Below, piece by piece: positions 9,058-17,770 of a stretch of DNA of 41,224 nucleotides. This stretch comes from Candidatus Calescibacterium nevadense OTU 1 (GTDB lineage Bacteria > Calescibacteriota > Calescibacteriia > Calescibacteriales > Calescibacteriaceae). How positions within the stretch are numbered: the stretch's first letter is position 1; every line of letters begins with the position of its first letter. The position numbers and the translations under genes are program-made. The stretch lies in assembly GCA_000494225.1 (NCBI GenBank), contig AWOA01000020.1:12445-53668 (forward strand). The letters run 5' to 3'. The notes below the pieces were generated by a model that saw nothing but the letters and a program-made list of their open reading frames with translations, ran no database searches and was not told the DNA's origin.

Positions 9058-9318
9058 ATGGCTGAGGTTAATTCTGCTCAGGTTGTAAAGGAGATGATAG
9101 AAAAAATAGCAAAAACAATAGTAGATAAAGAGGATGAAGTTAAAGTAAACCTTGTTGAAGGAGAAAGGACAGCAATAGTTGAGCTTAGAGTAAACAAGGA
9201 TGAGATAGGAAAAATAATAGGAAAAAGCGGGAGAATAGTAAAGGCTATGAGGTCGCTTGTTTCGGCGGCAAGTGCTAAGTTCAACAAAAGAATAATACTT
9301 GAAGTTCCTGATGCCTGA
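9058..9318 (+). CDS. khpA: KH-domain RNA-binding protein KhpA
   Basis: An 86-residue cytosolic RNA-binding protein with a single KH domain. The loop GKIIGKSGRIVKAMR holds the GxxG motif (GKSG); the end KRIILEV is typical of the YlqC/KhpA family. In other bacteria it pairs with KhpB/Jag and affects cell division and sRNA-mRNA contacts. It has a strong ribosome site AAAGGAGGTG at 9041-9050 and lies 185 bases after rpsP. A strong terminator follows. Confidence 0.93.
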   Translation: MAEVNSAQVVKEMIEKIAKTIVDKEDEVKVNLVEGERTAIVELRVNKDEIGKIIGKSGRIVKAMRSLVSAASAKFNKRIILEVPDA

Positions 9319-9320
9319 AA

Positions 9321-9360
9321 AAATTACCCCCCGTCTCTACGGGGGGATTTCCTCTTTTTT
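9321..9360 (+). terminator. Rho-independent terminator after khpA
   Basis: An 8-bp perfect stem CCCCCCGT / ACGGGGGG at 9327-9334 and 9339-9346 closes a CTCT loop and is followed by a T-rich run ending in TTTTTT at 9355-9360. It is the clearest intrinsic terminator in the window and closes the rpsP-khpA unit. Confidence 0.9.
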
Positions 9361-9537
9361 CTTTTCTTTCTTTTCTCTTCTCCTCATTTTTTCTATCCTT
9401 CTTATTTTCTTTCCTATCTATTTTGTCTATTACAATTTTATCTTCAAGGTTTGACCTTGATTTAAGTAAAAGAGCAAAAATTTTGCAACACTATTTTGCA
9501 CCATTTTGGATATTCCAATTTGGATATCCCAAATTTT

Positions 9538-9879
9538 TTATATCTTTTGTACTTTTATACCGCATATTACATCTGCTATACTTTTCCATTGACCGGCAGG
9601 TATGTGAATTAGAAATGCAGTAAGAGGGGAAATATATCCTAGTATCCACCTTAATACAAGTTTGATTTTTGGTTGAGCTTCTATCTTTATGCCGAACATT
9701 ATGTCTCCTGGGGTTTGAGAGAATAGTATTCTGAAAAGGATCCCCAGTGTAAAATCAAATAGAAGGAAAATTAAAATGAAGACTGTTATTTTGCTTTCTG
9801 AAAGGATGGAGGAAATATAGATTATAATGGTTCTATCTAGTGCATTTGCTAAAATGCGTCTGAAAAAATTATCTGACAT
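9538..9879 (-). CDS. Small RDD-family membrane protein
   Basis: A 113-residue protein with the RDD pattern: RRILANALDRTIII at the start (Arg and Asp in helix 1), SQTPGDIMFGIKI (family QTPGKxxxGxxV) and SIADVICGIKVQKI at the end (family D-x-x-x-G-x-x-V). Two or three membrane helices are predicted. It is shorter than most RDD proteins. Some RDD members act in ion exchange, but no function can be assigned. Promoter and start lie in the AT-rich gap before the divergent wzz-like gene. Confidence 0.65.
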   Translation of the reverse strand: MSDNFFRRILANALDRTIIIYISSILSESKITVFILIFLLFDFTLGILFRILFSQTPGDIMFGIKIEAQPKIKLVLRWILGYISPLTAFLIHIPAGQWKSIADVICGIKVQKI

Positions 9880-9965
9880 ATAAAATCGTATAACTTTGAT
9901 ATTTTATTATTTTTTATTTTTATTTTATTTATTTTATTTATTTTTGTTTTTGCCTGTAAAGCATT

Positions 9966-11201
9966 ATGGAAGAAAAGAATATTTACGACGAGGAAATAGA
10001 TCTATTTGAGGTTTGGAATCGTATATGGCGTAGAAGGAAATTGATATTGGCTATTACTTTATCGGGCACAATAGTTTCTGGTATTATATCTTTTTTTATA
10101 ACTCCGGTGTATAAGGCTAGTGCGAAAATAGTGCCGTTAGCTTCTCAAAGTCAAAGTTTTATACCTATTCCATCTGATATGTTAGGACTAATGGGGTTAT
10201 TTGGCGCAGAATTTGGTGCTGGGCGAGGAGCTACTATAAAGGCTGTTTTGCAGTCAAGGGAGCTTGCAAAAAGAGTTATTGAAAATACGGGTATAAAAAA
10301 ATATCTTTATGGAAAACTGTGGGATGAAAAATCAGGTTCGCTCAAAAAAGATGTAGCACCTCATAAAATTCCGTCAGATGATGAGCTTGCAGAGAAATTT
10401 TTAAAAGAAAATTTAGTCGTGAACGAGGATAAGAAAACGGGGGTTATAGAGATATCAATATTGTTTCCGAAGGAACCAACTCTTCCCGCCGTAATAGCAA
10501 ATAATTATATACAGGAACTGAATAATATATTAAATGAAAAAGCTTATACGGTTGCAAAGAAAAATAGAATTTTTCTTGAAGAGAGAGTTAAACAAACTGA
10601 ATTGAAACTTTCACAAGCCGAGCAAGATTTCAAGGATTTTCAGCAAAAATATAACGTTGTTGCAATTGATAAACAAATGGAAGAAGGTTTGAAGATATAT
10701 GCGGAGCTTGTTGCTAAACTTTCAGAAAAAGAGATGCAACTTGAAGTTATGAGAAGAATCACCAGCCCTGATAATCCAGATGTTGTCACATTAAACTACG
10801 AGATAAATGAGCTCAGAAAAAAAATAAAAGAGCTTGAAGAGGGACAAAGAGTAATGAATGTAAAGGGATATATATTAGATAGGTCAAAAAAACTAATTAT
10901 TCCACTAGAAAATGTTCCAGAGCTTGCGATGGAATATATAAGGAGGAGAAGGGAACTTGAGATCCAAAATGAAACATATAAGTTGCTACTTAGAGCGCTT
11001 GAGCAGGCGAGAATTGAAGAAGAAAAAGAAACTTTATCTTTTGAGGTCATAGATTATGCTTACACACCAAGGTTTAAATATAAGCCAAAAAGGAAACTTA
11101 TAGTTATGGTTTCTTTTGTCTCTTCTCTCTTTGTTGGAGTTTTCTTATCCTTACTTTTAGATTCAATTAAAGAACGTAGAGGCAATAAGGTAAGTAGATA
11201 A
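9966..11201 (+). CDS. Wzz/GumC-type polysaccharide chain-length or export protein
   Basis: Inner-membrane polysaccharide co-polymerase of 411 residues. The N-terminal Wzz domain starts IDLFEVWNRIWRRRKLILAI with membrane helix 1 at about residues 26-47, then the periplasmic YKASAKIVPL. A long periplasmic coiled-coil region (about 180-300) follows, and a second membrane helix (about 378-398, VMVSFVSSLFVGVFLSLLL) closes it. The cytoplasmic tail is short, so there is no fused tyrosine-kinase domain. No polysaccharide genes adjoin; galU and a glycosyltransferase are elsewhere in the window. There is no Shine-Dalgarno at the ATG. Confidence 0.85.
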   Translation: MEEKNIYDEEIDLFEVWNRIWRRRKLILAITLSGTIVSGIISFFITPVYKASAKIVPLASQSQSFIPIPSDMLGLMGLFGAEFGAGRGATIKAVLQSRELAKRVIENTGIKKYLYGKLWDEKSGSLKKDVAPHKIPSDDELAEKFLKENLVVNEDKKTGVIEISILFPKEPTLPAVIANNYIQELNNILNEKAYTVAKKNRIFLEERVKQTELKLSQAEQDFKDFQQKYNVVAIDKQMEEGLKIYAELVAKLSEKEMQLEVMRRITSPDNPDVVTLNYEINELRKKIKELEEGQRVMNVKGYILDRSKKLIIPLENVPELAMEYIRRRRELEIQNETYKLLLRALEQARIEEEKETLSFEVIDYAYTPRFKYKPKRKLIVMVSFVSSLFVGVFLSLLLDSIKERRGNKVSR

Positions 11202-11276
11202 TGAAAATTTTTCAAGCAATATTTTAGAAGTTTGCGGTTTTTGGTATAGAGAAAGTGCTTGCAAATTCTGATTTAT

Positions 11277-12143
11277 TTACATCGTAGAAACTCCTGCCAT
11301 TTTGTATAATCTTTCTATTCTCTTCTCTACTGGTGGATGAGTTGAAAATAAAGATAGTATTGTTGAGGATGATAGAGGGTTTATGATAAAAAGGTGGCTT
11401 GTTGCTGGGTTTGCGTCCAAAGGAATTCTTTCTGCATATCCTGATATCTTCTTTAAGGCGGATGCCAGGGCTAGTGGATCACCTGATATTTTTGCACCAG
11501 TTTCATCCGCAAGATATTCCCTGGACCTTGAAATTGCCATTTGAATTATTAGTGCTGCAATTGGTGCAAGAACTGATAACAATATAATTCCAACTATTCC
11601 ACCTATACCGGAGTCTCTTTCGTTATCTCTACTTCCACCAAAGAAAAACAAGCTCCATCTTAGCATATCCGCGAGGTACATAATTGCTCCTGCGATTGTT
11701 GCTGCGACAACTTGAACAAGTGTATCTCTGTTCTTGATATGTGCTATCTCGTGAGCTATTACACCTCTTAATTCTCTTTCATTGAGTATTTTTATTATGC
11801 CTTCCGTTACTGCTACTGCTGAGCGGGATGGAGACCTACCAGTTGCAAAAGCGTTAGGAGAAGGTGAAGGAACAATATAAAGTTTTGGTTTGGGAATGCC
11901 TGCCCTTTGCGAAATTTCATATACAATTCTATGCAAAGAAGGAGCTTGATCTTCTGATAATTCTCTCGCCCCATACATAGCTAAAACTATCTTATCTGAA
12001 AAGAAGTAAGCTAAAAAGTTCATTATTCCTGCCATGGCAAGAGCTATGGTCATCCCAACCTTGCCCCCTATAAGTTTTCCCATAAAAACTAAAAAAACCG
12101 TAAGTCCTGTAAGTAATATGAATGTCTTTAATCGCTGAACCAT
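11277..12143 (-). CDS. htpX: Membrane zinc metalloprotease HtpX
   Basis: M48-family protease of the inner membrane that degrades misfolded membrane proteins. Starting at MVQRLKTF it has 288 residues; the longer frame from 12182 adds an unlikely 13. Two N-terminal helices precede the catalytic domain; the zinc motif HEIAH is at residues 131-135 and the third ligand lies in [24 protein letters not shown] and the C-terminal [14 protein letters not shown] are diagnostic. No Shine-Dalgarno; TATAAA-like boxes lie just upstream. Divergent from mazG. Confidence 0.95.
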   Translation of the reverse strand: MVQRLKTFILLTGLTVFLVFMGKLIGGKVGMTIALAMAGIMNFLAYFFSDKIVLAMYGARELSEDQAPSLHRIVYEISQRAGIPKPKLYIVPSPSPNAFATGRSPSRSAVAVTEGIIKILNERELRGVIAHEIAHIKNRDTLVQVVAATIAGAIMYLADMLRWSLFFFGGSRDNERDSGIGGIVGIILLSVLAPIAALIIQMAISRSREYLADETGAKISGDPLALASALKKISGYAERIPLDANPATSHLFIINPLSSSTILSLFSTHPPVEKRIERLYKMAGVSTM

Positions 12144-12235
12144 AATTTTATATATTTTATAATATTTTAAATTAGTTCCCACTCATAGTCGGAAAATCAG
12201 AAATCTTATTTTTGTGTAATAAATTTCCTTTAATT

Positions 12236-12928
12236 ATGGTTTATCAAAAGGAATACTTCTTGAATTCTGATATAAAAGGTGATTTTGATGAGTTGTGGTC
12301 AATTATAAATATACTGAGAGAGGAGTGTCCATGGGATAGAGTTCAGACCGCTCAGAGTATAAAGTTTAAGCTCGTTGAAGAATCATATGAGGCAGTAGAA
12401 GCCCTTGATAGGGGAAACTATGCCGAACTTGCGAAAGAGCTTGGCGATGTAATTTTAGTTTCTTTGTTTATCACAAAAATAATGGAGCAGGAAGGAAGAT
12501 TTGATATAAAACTCGTTTTCTCTTCTCTTATAAGAAAACTTATTGAAAGACATCCTCATGTTTTTGGAAAAAAAGAGCTTAAAACTCCAGAAGAAGTTCT
12601 TCAGAACTGGGAGCAAATGAAAAATAAAGAACAGGATAATAACTCATCAGATAAGATTTTTCCCTCCTTGTATCTTGCTTATAGAATTTGTGAGAAAAAA
12701 GTTAATAGGGGAGATTTGAAAATAGATATATTTGAACTTAAAAATAAAACTCTCGAACTTTTTTCAAGATTATTTGATGAGGTTCAATTGAAAGATAAGG
12801 AAGTATCATATGAGCTTTTGGCAGATATAATTTCTGAGATCTTGCTCAACCTTGTCATGATTGCCCTAAACTTTAAAATAAATCCAGAGGAGGTTCTTAG
12901 GAATAAGGTAAAAGAGAAATTTAAGTAA
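12236..12928 (+). CDS. mazG: Nucleoside triphosphate pyrophosphohydrolase MazG
   Basis: Cytosolic all-alpha NTP pyrophosphatase of 230 residues that hydrolyses NTPs, including aberrant ones, to NMP and pyrophosphate. The first MazG domain is intact: CPWDRVQTAQSI, the metal-binding VEESYEAVEAL (EExxE) and ELGDVILVSLF (ExxD), then ERHPHVFG and LQNWEQMK. The second domain (residues about 135-230) is divergent and lacks a clear EExxE. I prefer ATG 12236 to the in-frame TTG at 12212. radA follows at 31 bases. Confidence 0.92.
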   Translation: MVYQKEYFLNSDIKGDFDELWSIINILREECPWDRVQTAQSIKFKLVEESYEAVEALDRGNYAELAKELGDVILVSLFITKIMEQEGRFDIKLVFSSLIRKLIERHPHVFGKKELKTPEEVLQNWEQMKNKEQDNNSSDKIFPSLYLAYRICEKKVNRGDLKIDIFELKNKTLELFSRLFDEVQLKDKEVSYELLADIISEILLNLVMIALNFKINPEEVLRNKVKEKFK

Positions 12929-12958
12929 GGTAATTGTGATAATGAAAAAGTGTAGCTG

Positions 12959-14353
12959 ATGTATGTGTGCCAAAATTGCGGATTTTCAACTCCAAAGTGG
13001 TTTGGTAAGTGTCCAAATTGTGAAAGTTGGAATACTCTAATATATGAGGAGGAAAAGAAGAAGGGAAAGAGATCAAGAGATGAGGTTAAGGGAGATTCAG
13101 TCTTAATTCCAGATATAAAGCATCCACAGAGAATAGACGAAATAAAACAAGATTACGAAGAAAGAATACACACAGGAATTTCTGAACTTGATAGAGTTCT
13201 TGGAGGGGGCATAGTAAAGGGTTCTGTTATATTATTTGGTGGTGAGCCGGGAGTAGGAAAATCTACTCTTTTGCTTCAAGCTGCTATCAATATATCCGAA
13301 AGGAGTACGGTTCTTTATGTTTCATCGGAGGAATCTCATATTCAAATTGCCAGTAGGATAAAGAGGATTATGGGACAAGTTGGTGAAAATAAGTTTAAAA
13401 ATAAAAATCTTTTCTTGCTTTTTGAGAATAATCTTGAAAATGCTTTTGGTTATGCAAAAAAAATTTTCAGGTCAGCCGAGAATAAAAAAGGGATACTTAT
13501 TCTTGATGCCGTTCAAAGTTTCTTTTCAGATAATATTGAGTCATCTGCCGGTACTGTGTCGCAGGTGAGAGAAATTGCACTCAAATCTGTTGAATTCGCA
13601 AGAGAGACAGGAATACCAGTTATGCTGATAGGTCATGTGACGAAAGAGGGAATTGTTGCAGGGCCGAAAGCTCTTGAACATATTGTAGATGTTGTGATTT
13701 ACCTTGAGTCGGAAGGTTTTTTGAGATTTATAAGGGCTACAAAAAATCGTTTTGGATCAACGGGGGAACTGGGAATATTTGAGATGACGGAAAGAGGTCT
13801 TGAAGAGATAAGCGATCCATCTACTGCCTTTTTAGATGAGGATATTTTAAATCTTCCAGGAGTTTGTCTTTCTGCAATTTTGGAGGGAACAAGAGTTTAT
13901 ATTTTAGAAGTTCAAGCTCTTGTATCAAAAACTTATTTTTCTGTGCCAAGGCGATCTTCACAAGGATATGATATTATGCGTCTTAGTACTATTCTTGCTG
14001 TTCTTGAAAAATTCGCCGGTATTTCTTTTTGGGATAAGGATGTTTTCTTAAATATAGTTGGAGGAATGAGAGTTTATGATGTATCTTGTGATCTTGCTGT
14101 TGCGTCAGCTATTATGAGTTCATATTTTGAAATCCCTCTGGGAAAGGTATCTGCTATTGGTGAAGTTGGATTGCTCGGTGAAATCAGATCTCCTACATTT
14201 TTAGAAAAGAGAATTTCGGAGATTCGTAGAATAAAGCCAGATAAAATAATTATGGGTAAAATAAAGGGGAATTTTTCTCGCCTCGGAGAAGATATAGTTT
14301 CAATATTATCTGTTAGGGAACTTGCTAATTTTATCTCAAAATTAAGGAGATGA
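12959..14353 (+). CDS. radA: DNA repair protein RadA (Sms)
   Basis: Hexameric RecA-like ATPase that drives branch migration in recombination and transformation. It has 464 residues: a C4 zinc finger at Cys4, Cys7, Cys18 and Cys21; a RecA core with Walker A GEPGVGKST at 95-103; the RadA-specific TKNRFGSTGELGIFEM; and a C-terminal Lon-protease-like domain (about 300-464) with VGGMRVYDVSCDLAVASAIM. All key motifs are intact. It is likely co-transcribed with mazG. Confidence 0.96.
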   Translation: MYVCQNCGFSTPKWFGKCPNCESWNTLIYEEEKKKGKRSRDEVKGDSVLIPDIKHPQRIDEIKQDYEERIHTGISELDRVLGGGIVKGSVILFGGEPGVGKSTLLLQAAINISERSTVLYVSSEESHIQIASRIKRIMGQVGENKFKNKNLFLLFENNLENAFGYAKKIFRSAENKKGILILDAVQSFFSDNIESSAGTVSQVREIALKSVEFARETGIPVMLIGHVTKEGIVAGPKALEHIVDVVIYLESEGFLRFIRATKNRFGSTGELGIFEMTERGLEEISDPSTAFLDEDILNLPGVCLSAILEGTRVYILEVQALVSKTYFSVPRRSSQGYDIMRLSTILAVLEKFAGISFWDKDVFLNIVGGMRVYDVSCDLAVASAIMSSYFEIPLGKVSAIGEVGLLGEIRSPTFLEKRISEIRRIKPDKIIMGKIKGNFSRLGEDIVSILSVRELANFISKLRR

Positions 14354-14549
14354 TTTTGTGTAAGTTTGTAAGTAACAAAAATTTCTTGTATAAAAGTTCA
14401 GATTTTTATTTATGACAAAAAAGAATTTTTTATCTGGCAATAATTATTGCAATGTAGCAAGTTTCATCAATAAAATTTACTGGAAATTTTCAAAGTGATT
14501 TTGTGACTATTTATTTTGTCATTTGTAAAGGAAGGGAGGATTTTGGATT

Positions 14550-14894
14550 ATGGAAAAGATTTTACCGCAGTTTATACTTCAAGCAGTAGAGCAGGTTCAG
14601 ATGGGAAGTATTCTGATTGGAATTTACATTTTTTTCTTGGCAGCTTTTTTGGGGTATCACCTTATAACCAGAGTTCCTCCGCTTTTGCATACTCCTCTTA
14701 TGTCTCTGACGAATGCGATTTCAGCTATATCTATTGTTGGCGCAATGACGATAGCTGGAATGAAGCATGATACATTCACTACGATTTTAGGGACGATAGC
14801 TGTTCTTGCAGCTTCAATAAATGCCGTAGGTGGATACATAATAACTGAGAGAACTTTGAGAATGTTCAAAGGTAGAGGGGGTGGTAAGAAATGA
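14550..14894 (+). CDS. pntAB: Proton-translocating transhydrogenase, membrane alpha-2 subunit (PntA C-terminal part)
   Basis: A 114-residue membrane subunit equivalent to the C-terminal third of E. coli PntA (PntAB in three-subunit enzymes). It shows the family segments LGYHLITRVPPLLHTPLMSLTNAIS and IVGAMTIAG, three or four helices in all. Its gene has a strong AAGGAAGGGAGG site at 14528-14539 and overlaps pntB by 4 bases (ATGA). The NAD(H)-binding alpha-1 subunit that normally precedes it is absent: the upstream gene is radA, 196 bases away. It must be encoded elsewhere or the complex is unusual. Confidence 0.92.
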   Translation: MEKILPQFILQAVEQVQMGSILIGIYIFFLAAFLGYHLITRVPPLLHTPLMSLTNAISAISIVGAMTIAGMKHDTFTTILGTIAVLAASINAVGGYIITERTLRMFKGRGGGKK

Positions 14895-16291
14895 GCCCGC
14901 AAGTTATAAACTTGTTCTATTTTATTGCGGCGTTGTGCTTTATTTTGGGAATAAAGGGTATGACCGATCCGAAAACTGCGCGTTTGGGAAATATCATAGC
15001 TGCTGTGGGAATGACTGTTGCAGTGATTGGGACACTCCTTAAAAAGGAAATAGTGGGCTATGAATTGATAGCTATAGGATTTTTAGTTGGTGGTGTTATA
15101 GGTACATTAATATCTTTATTTATCCCGTTGACAAGGTTACCAGAACGAATAGCCCTTTCTCATGCTTTTGGAGGTCTTGCAGCGTCTTTGGTTGGTATAG
15201 CAGAGTATTATAGGCACGGAGCAGAAATGGGGTCAATTAAGATAGCAGCAATAGGATTTGAGGTTCTTTTTGGTAGTATAACTTTTACTGGAAGTTTGAT
15301 AGCATTCGGTAAGCTTTCAGAAATTTTACCTTCTCCTCCAATAACATATAAGTTTCAAAATCAAAGCAATATACTTTTATTTGTAATAACCGTTGCTATA
15401 TGGATATATCTTATTTTTTATCCTGGAGCTTCACATATTTTCTATACGATGGTTGGTTTAGCTTTTCTTATAGGAATACTCATAGTTTTACCAATAGGTG
15501 GAGCAGATATGCCTGTTGTTATTTGTCTTCTTAACTCATATGCTGGTCTTGCAGCGTCGGCAACAGGTTTTGTTCTTGAAAATAATATACTTATAATAGC
15601 TGGCGCTTTGGATGGTGGATCTGGTTTTATTCTTGCAATACTTATGAGTAGAGCGATGAACAGATCTTTTGCGAATGTGCTTTTTGGAGCATTTGGGGCC
15701 GTTTCTAGTGAAAGCAAACAGAAACAGGAAGAATTTTATGCTGGTAAGGTGAAAGTCACTACACCGGAGGAGGTTGCATATTTACTTGAAAATGCAAGGC
15801 TCGTTGTAGTAGCTCCCGGTTATGGTCTTGCTGTTTCTCAGGCTCAATTTGTTCTCGGAGAATTAGCTAAGGTTCTCAAATCAAAAGGTGTAGATGTTAA
15901 ATTTGCAATACACCCGGTAGCGGGTAGAATGCCAGGGCATATGAATGTATTACTGGCGGAAGCGGGCGTTCCATACGAGGATTTACTTGAACTTGAACCT
16001 TCAAATGCTATTTTACCAGAGGCAGATGTTGCAATAGTTGTGGGAGCAAATGATGTTGTCAATCCACTTGCCAGAGAAGATAAATCAAGTCCAATAGCTG
16101 GAATGCCAATATTAGATGTGGATAGAGCAAGAACAGTTGTTATAATAAAAAGAAGTCTTGCACCGGGTTTTGCTGGGGTCCCAAATCCTCTATTTATAAA
16201 GGAGAATTCGCTGATGTTATTTGCAGATGCAAAGCAAGCTCTTCAAGAGATTCTCAATAACATAAAGGGAGTTGTTTCAAGACTGCACTAG
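14891..16291 (+). CDS. pntB: NAD(P) transhydrogenase subunit beta
   Basis: Couples proton movement to hydride transfer between NADH and NADP+. It has 466 residues: about nine N-terminal helices (to about 260), including LPERIALSHAFGGLAASLVG, then the NADP(H)-binding domain III with APGYGLAVSQAQ, HPVAGRMPGHMNVLLAEAG, GANDVVNPLAR and KRSLAPGFAGVPNPLF. All conserved motifs are intact, so the subunit looks functional. Translationally coupled to the alpha-2 subunit. Confidence 0.97.
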   Translation: MSPQVINLFYFIAALCFILGIKGMTDPKTARLGNIIAAVGMTVAVIGTLLKKEIVGYELIAIGFLVGGVIGTLISLFIPLTRLPERIALSHAFGGLAASLVGIAEYYRHGAEMGSIKIAAIGFEVLFGSITFTGSLIAFGKLSEILPSPPITYKFQNQSNILLFVITVAIWIYLIFYPGASHIFYTMVGLAFLIGILIVLPIGGADMPVVICLLNSYAGLAASATGFVLENNILIIAGALDGGSGFILAILMSRAMNRSFANVLFGAFGAVSSESKQKQEEFYAGKVKVTTPEEVAYLLENARLVVVAPGYGLAVSQAQFVLGELAKVLKSKGVDVKFAIHPVAGRMPGHMNVLLAEAGVPYEDLLELEPSNAILPEADVAIVVGANDVVNPLAREDKSSPIAGMPILDVDRARTVVIIKRSLAPGFAGVPNPLFIKENSLMLFADAKQALQEILNNIKGVVSRLH

Positions 16292-16527
16292 GTTATTCCC
16301 TCCCGTCCCGAAGCACTAGATCCCCCATTTATTTTTCGCAGGTATGCTGGCGCGGTTTATATTACTTTTTAAAATTTTTTAAGTTTGTTTTTGCTTTAAA
16401 TAATTAAGATAGAGCAATTTAGCCCTCTGGCATAAATGCGTGAAAAAAAATAGGTAGGAAAGAGATGGGGAAAGAAAGAAACCAATAAAAAAACAAACTT
16501 ATGAGCAGCATCATACTATAATAAAAT
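16292..16527. other. Intergenic region after pntB
   Basis: I read both strands for coding remnants and found none. There is a short GC-richer patch at about 16295-16360 without a clear hairpin-T-run terminator, then AT-rich sequence. Confidence 0.4.
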
Positions 16528-17010
16528 ATGAAATATGAAATTTATAGGATATCAGTTTTCTTACATATCTTTGCTTTCTCTATATGGTTTGGTGGAATGA
16601 TATTTATCTCACTTATTCTGAGACCTTCTATTATGAGAAGACAAGATTATCCTGAAATTATAGATGTGGTGGCAAGGAAATTCAGTAAAATTACTTGGTT
16701 TTTCATATTCCCTGTTTTATTTGTTTCAGGTTTTTTCAATTCATATTTTAGAACAGGAGAAATAAACCCTTTTGAGTGGTCACAGTATGCTCCCGGTAAA
16801 ATTGCATTAGTGAAATTTCATTTATTTATTCTGATACTTATTTTGAGTGCTTTGCACGATTTCAAATTAGGTCCAAAAGCAGTAGAGTTAATGAAAAGTA
16901 ATGCTAATCCCGAAAAATTCAGGAAGCTTTCAGGAATTGTAGGCAGAGTAAATTTTCTTCTTGGAATTGTAATGCTTATATTGGGAATTCTGTTGGTGAG
17001 AGGATGTTAG
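16528..17010 (+). CDS. Four-helix membrane protein, CopD/DUF4149-like
   Basis: An integral membrane protein of 160 residues with four predicted helices (about 8-28, 54-72, 93-110 and 136-157). The first helix carries HIFAFSIWFGGMIF, a pattern shared by CopD, DUF4149 and related four-helix cytochrome-like families. His residues sit in helix 1 (His13), before helix 3 and at its end (HLF and ALHDF), so heme or metal binding is possible but not shown. Nothing similar lies beside it. Family placement is tentative. Confidence 0.55.
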   Translation: MKYEIYRISVFLHIFAFSIWFGGMIFISLILRPSIMRRQDYPEIIDVVARKFSKITWFFIFPVLFVSGFFNSYFRTGEINPFEWSQYAPGKIALVKFHLFILILILSALHDFKLGPKAVELMKSNANPEKFRKLSGIVGRVNFLLGIVMLILGILLVRGC

Positions 17011-17050
17011 AATACAATAGTCTAAATAGTGAAATTGGGTTATGGTGTGG

Positions 17051-17092
17051 CTATTAAAATTCATCCACGTACTATTAAAATTCATCCACGTG
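17051..17092. repeat. Tandem 21-bp repeat, two copies
   Basis: Two adjacent copies of a 21-bp unit beginning CTATTAAAATTCATCCACG at 17051-17071 and 17072-17092, differing only at the last base. It sits at the 5' side of the DUF4258 relic, in a stretch free of coding constraint. Confidence 0.85.
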
Positions 17093-17374
17093 TGAGAAGT
17101 GGAATGTGCCACCACAGGTAGAATGAAAGAGCGAGAGAGCATACGAATATGAGGTTTTAGAGACTATTAAAACAGGAGAAAAAATTCCTATCAAAATTTG
17201 GTAGAATTGGATTCAGACGTAGTTTTAACCCTAAGAATAGTTTTAACCCTAAGAATATGAGGAGAAAAGAGGTATATAACATATAACATAAAGCAGGTAA
17301 AGGTATAGTATATGTATTAAAATAAAGCGATGATTTTTTCTTTTGTAATTATTGTTATTCAAAAATATTTTTAG
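17054..17374 (+). pseudogene. Decayed DUF4258-type (toxin-like) gene
   Basis: Joining frames gives a DUF4258-like protein: an N-terminal ERARE region, then YEYEVLETIKTGEKIPIKI, then KFGRIGFRRSFNPKN, then KRYITYNIKQVKV, and the C-terminus AMIFSFVIIVIQKYF ending at TAG 17372-17374. These match the family order (His/Arg-rich start, GEK turn, GRxGFR, K-Q-V strand, final V-I-x-KY-F strand). Several frameshifts and stops, plus an in-frame 18-bp duplication at 17221-17256, disable it. It lies just upstream of a DUF2283 relic, the usual partner. The 5' limit is approximate. Confidence 0.6.
17221..17256. repeat. Tandem 18-bp repeat, two perfect copies
   Basis: Two identical adjacent copies of AGTTTTAACCCTAAGAAT (17221-17238 and 17239-17256). 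In the DUF4258 frame it duplicates SFNPKN without shifting the frame. It looks like a slippage event in a dead gene. Confidence 0.9.
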
Positions 17375-17389
17375 GGGGGATAAGAAAGT

Positions 17390-17631
17390 ATGAAAATAAG
17401 TTATGACCCTCAACATGATATTGAATATATACAGCTCAGATAAAAGGCATCAGAGGTAGATACAATACGCTAAGCGATGGTATAAATATGGATATATCTC
17501 TGGACGGAAAAAATTATGGTATTGAATTATTAAATCCAAACGAACAACTTCTAATTATCAATGAGAAAATACCTGTCTTTATTAATGAATCAACGAGTAA
17601 GATAATACAAATACCTATCAATATGGAGTAA
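17390..17631 (+). pseudogene. Decayed DUF2283 (antitoxin-like) gene
   Basis: ATG at 17390 after AGGGGGGA (17373-17380). The reading MKISYDPQHDIEYIQLR is a textbook DUF2283 start. A TAA at 17441-17443 interrupts it, then KASEVDTIR continues in the same frame. A frameshift near 17469 leads into LSDGINMDISLDGKNYGIEL and LNPNEQLLIINEKI, ending at TAA 17629-17631. DUF2283 genes typically accompany DUF4258 genes, as here. One nonsense codon and one frameshift mean it is not expressed as a full protein. Confidence 0.75.
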
Positions 17632-17770
17632 GTTCAAAGAGTACCGCTAATTAATAAATAGGAAAGGAGGATATACAAAGTAGAATATACAGAATAAATA
17701 GGGTAGAGAGTAAAAAATAATTTAACTTGAAAAAGCAAAAATCTTTAGGTTAAAGGAAAATTTTTTAGAA
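17632..17770. other. Gap before dapA with an orphan ribosome-site-like sequence
   Basis: AT-rich with no ORF. A perfect AAAGGAGG motif near 17663-17671 is not followed by any usable start codon and may mark another eroded gene. Confidence 0.4.

Noticed and set aside
9423-9623. ORF of 66 codons after the khpA terminator
   Set aside because: Runs into the RDD gene on the other strand, with no ribosome site or recognisable protein.
17051-17256. Short direct repeats resembling a CRISPR array
   Set aside because: Only two copies each of a 21-bp and an 18-bp unit, without spacers and with no cas genes; they are tandem duplications inside dead genes.
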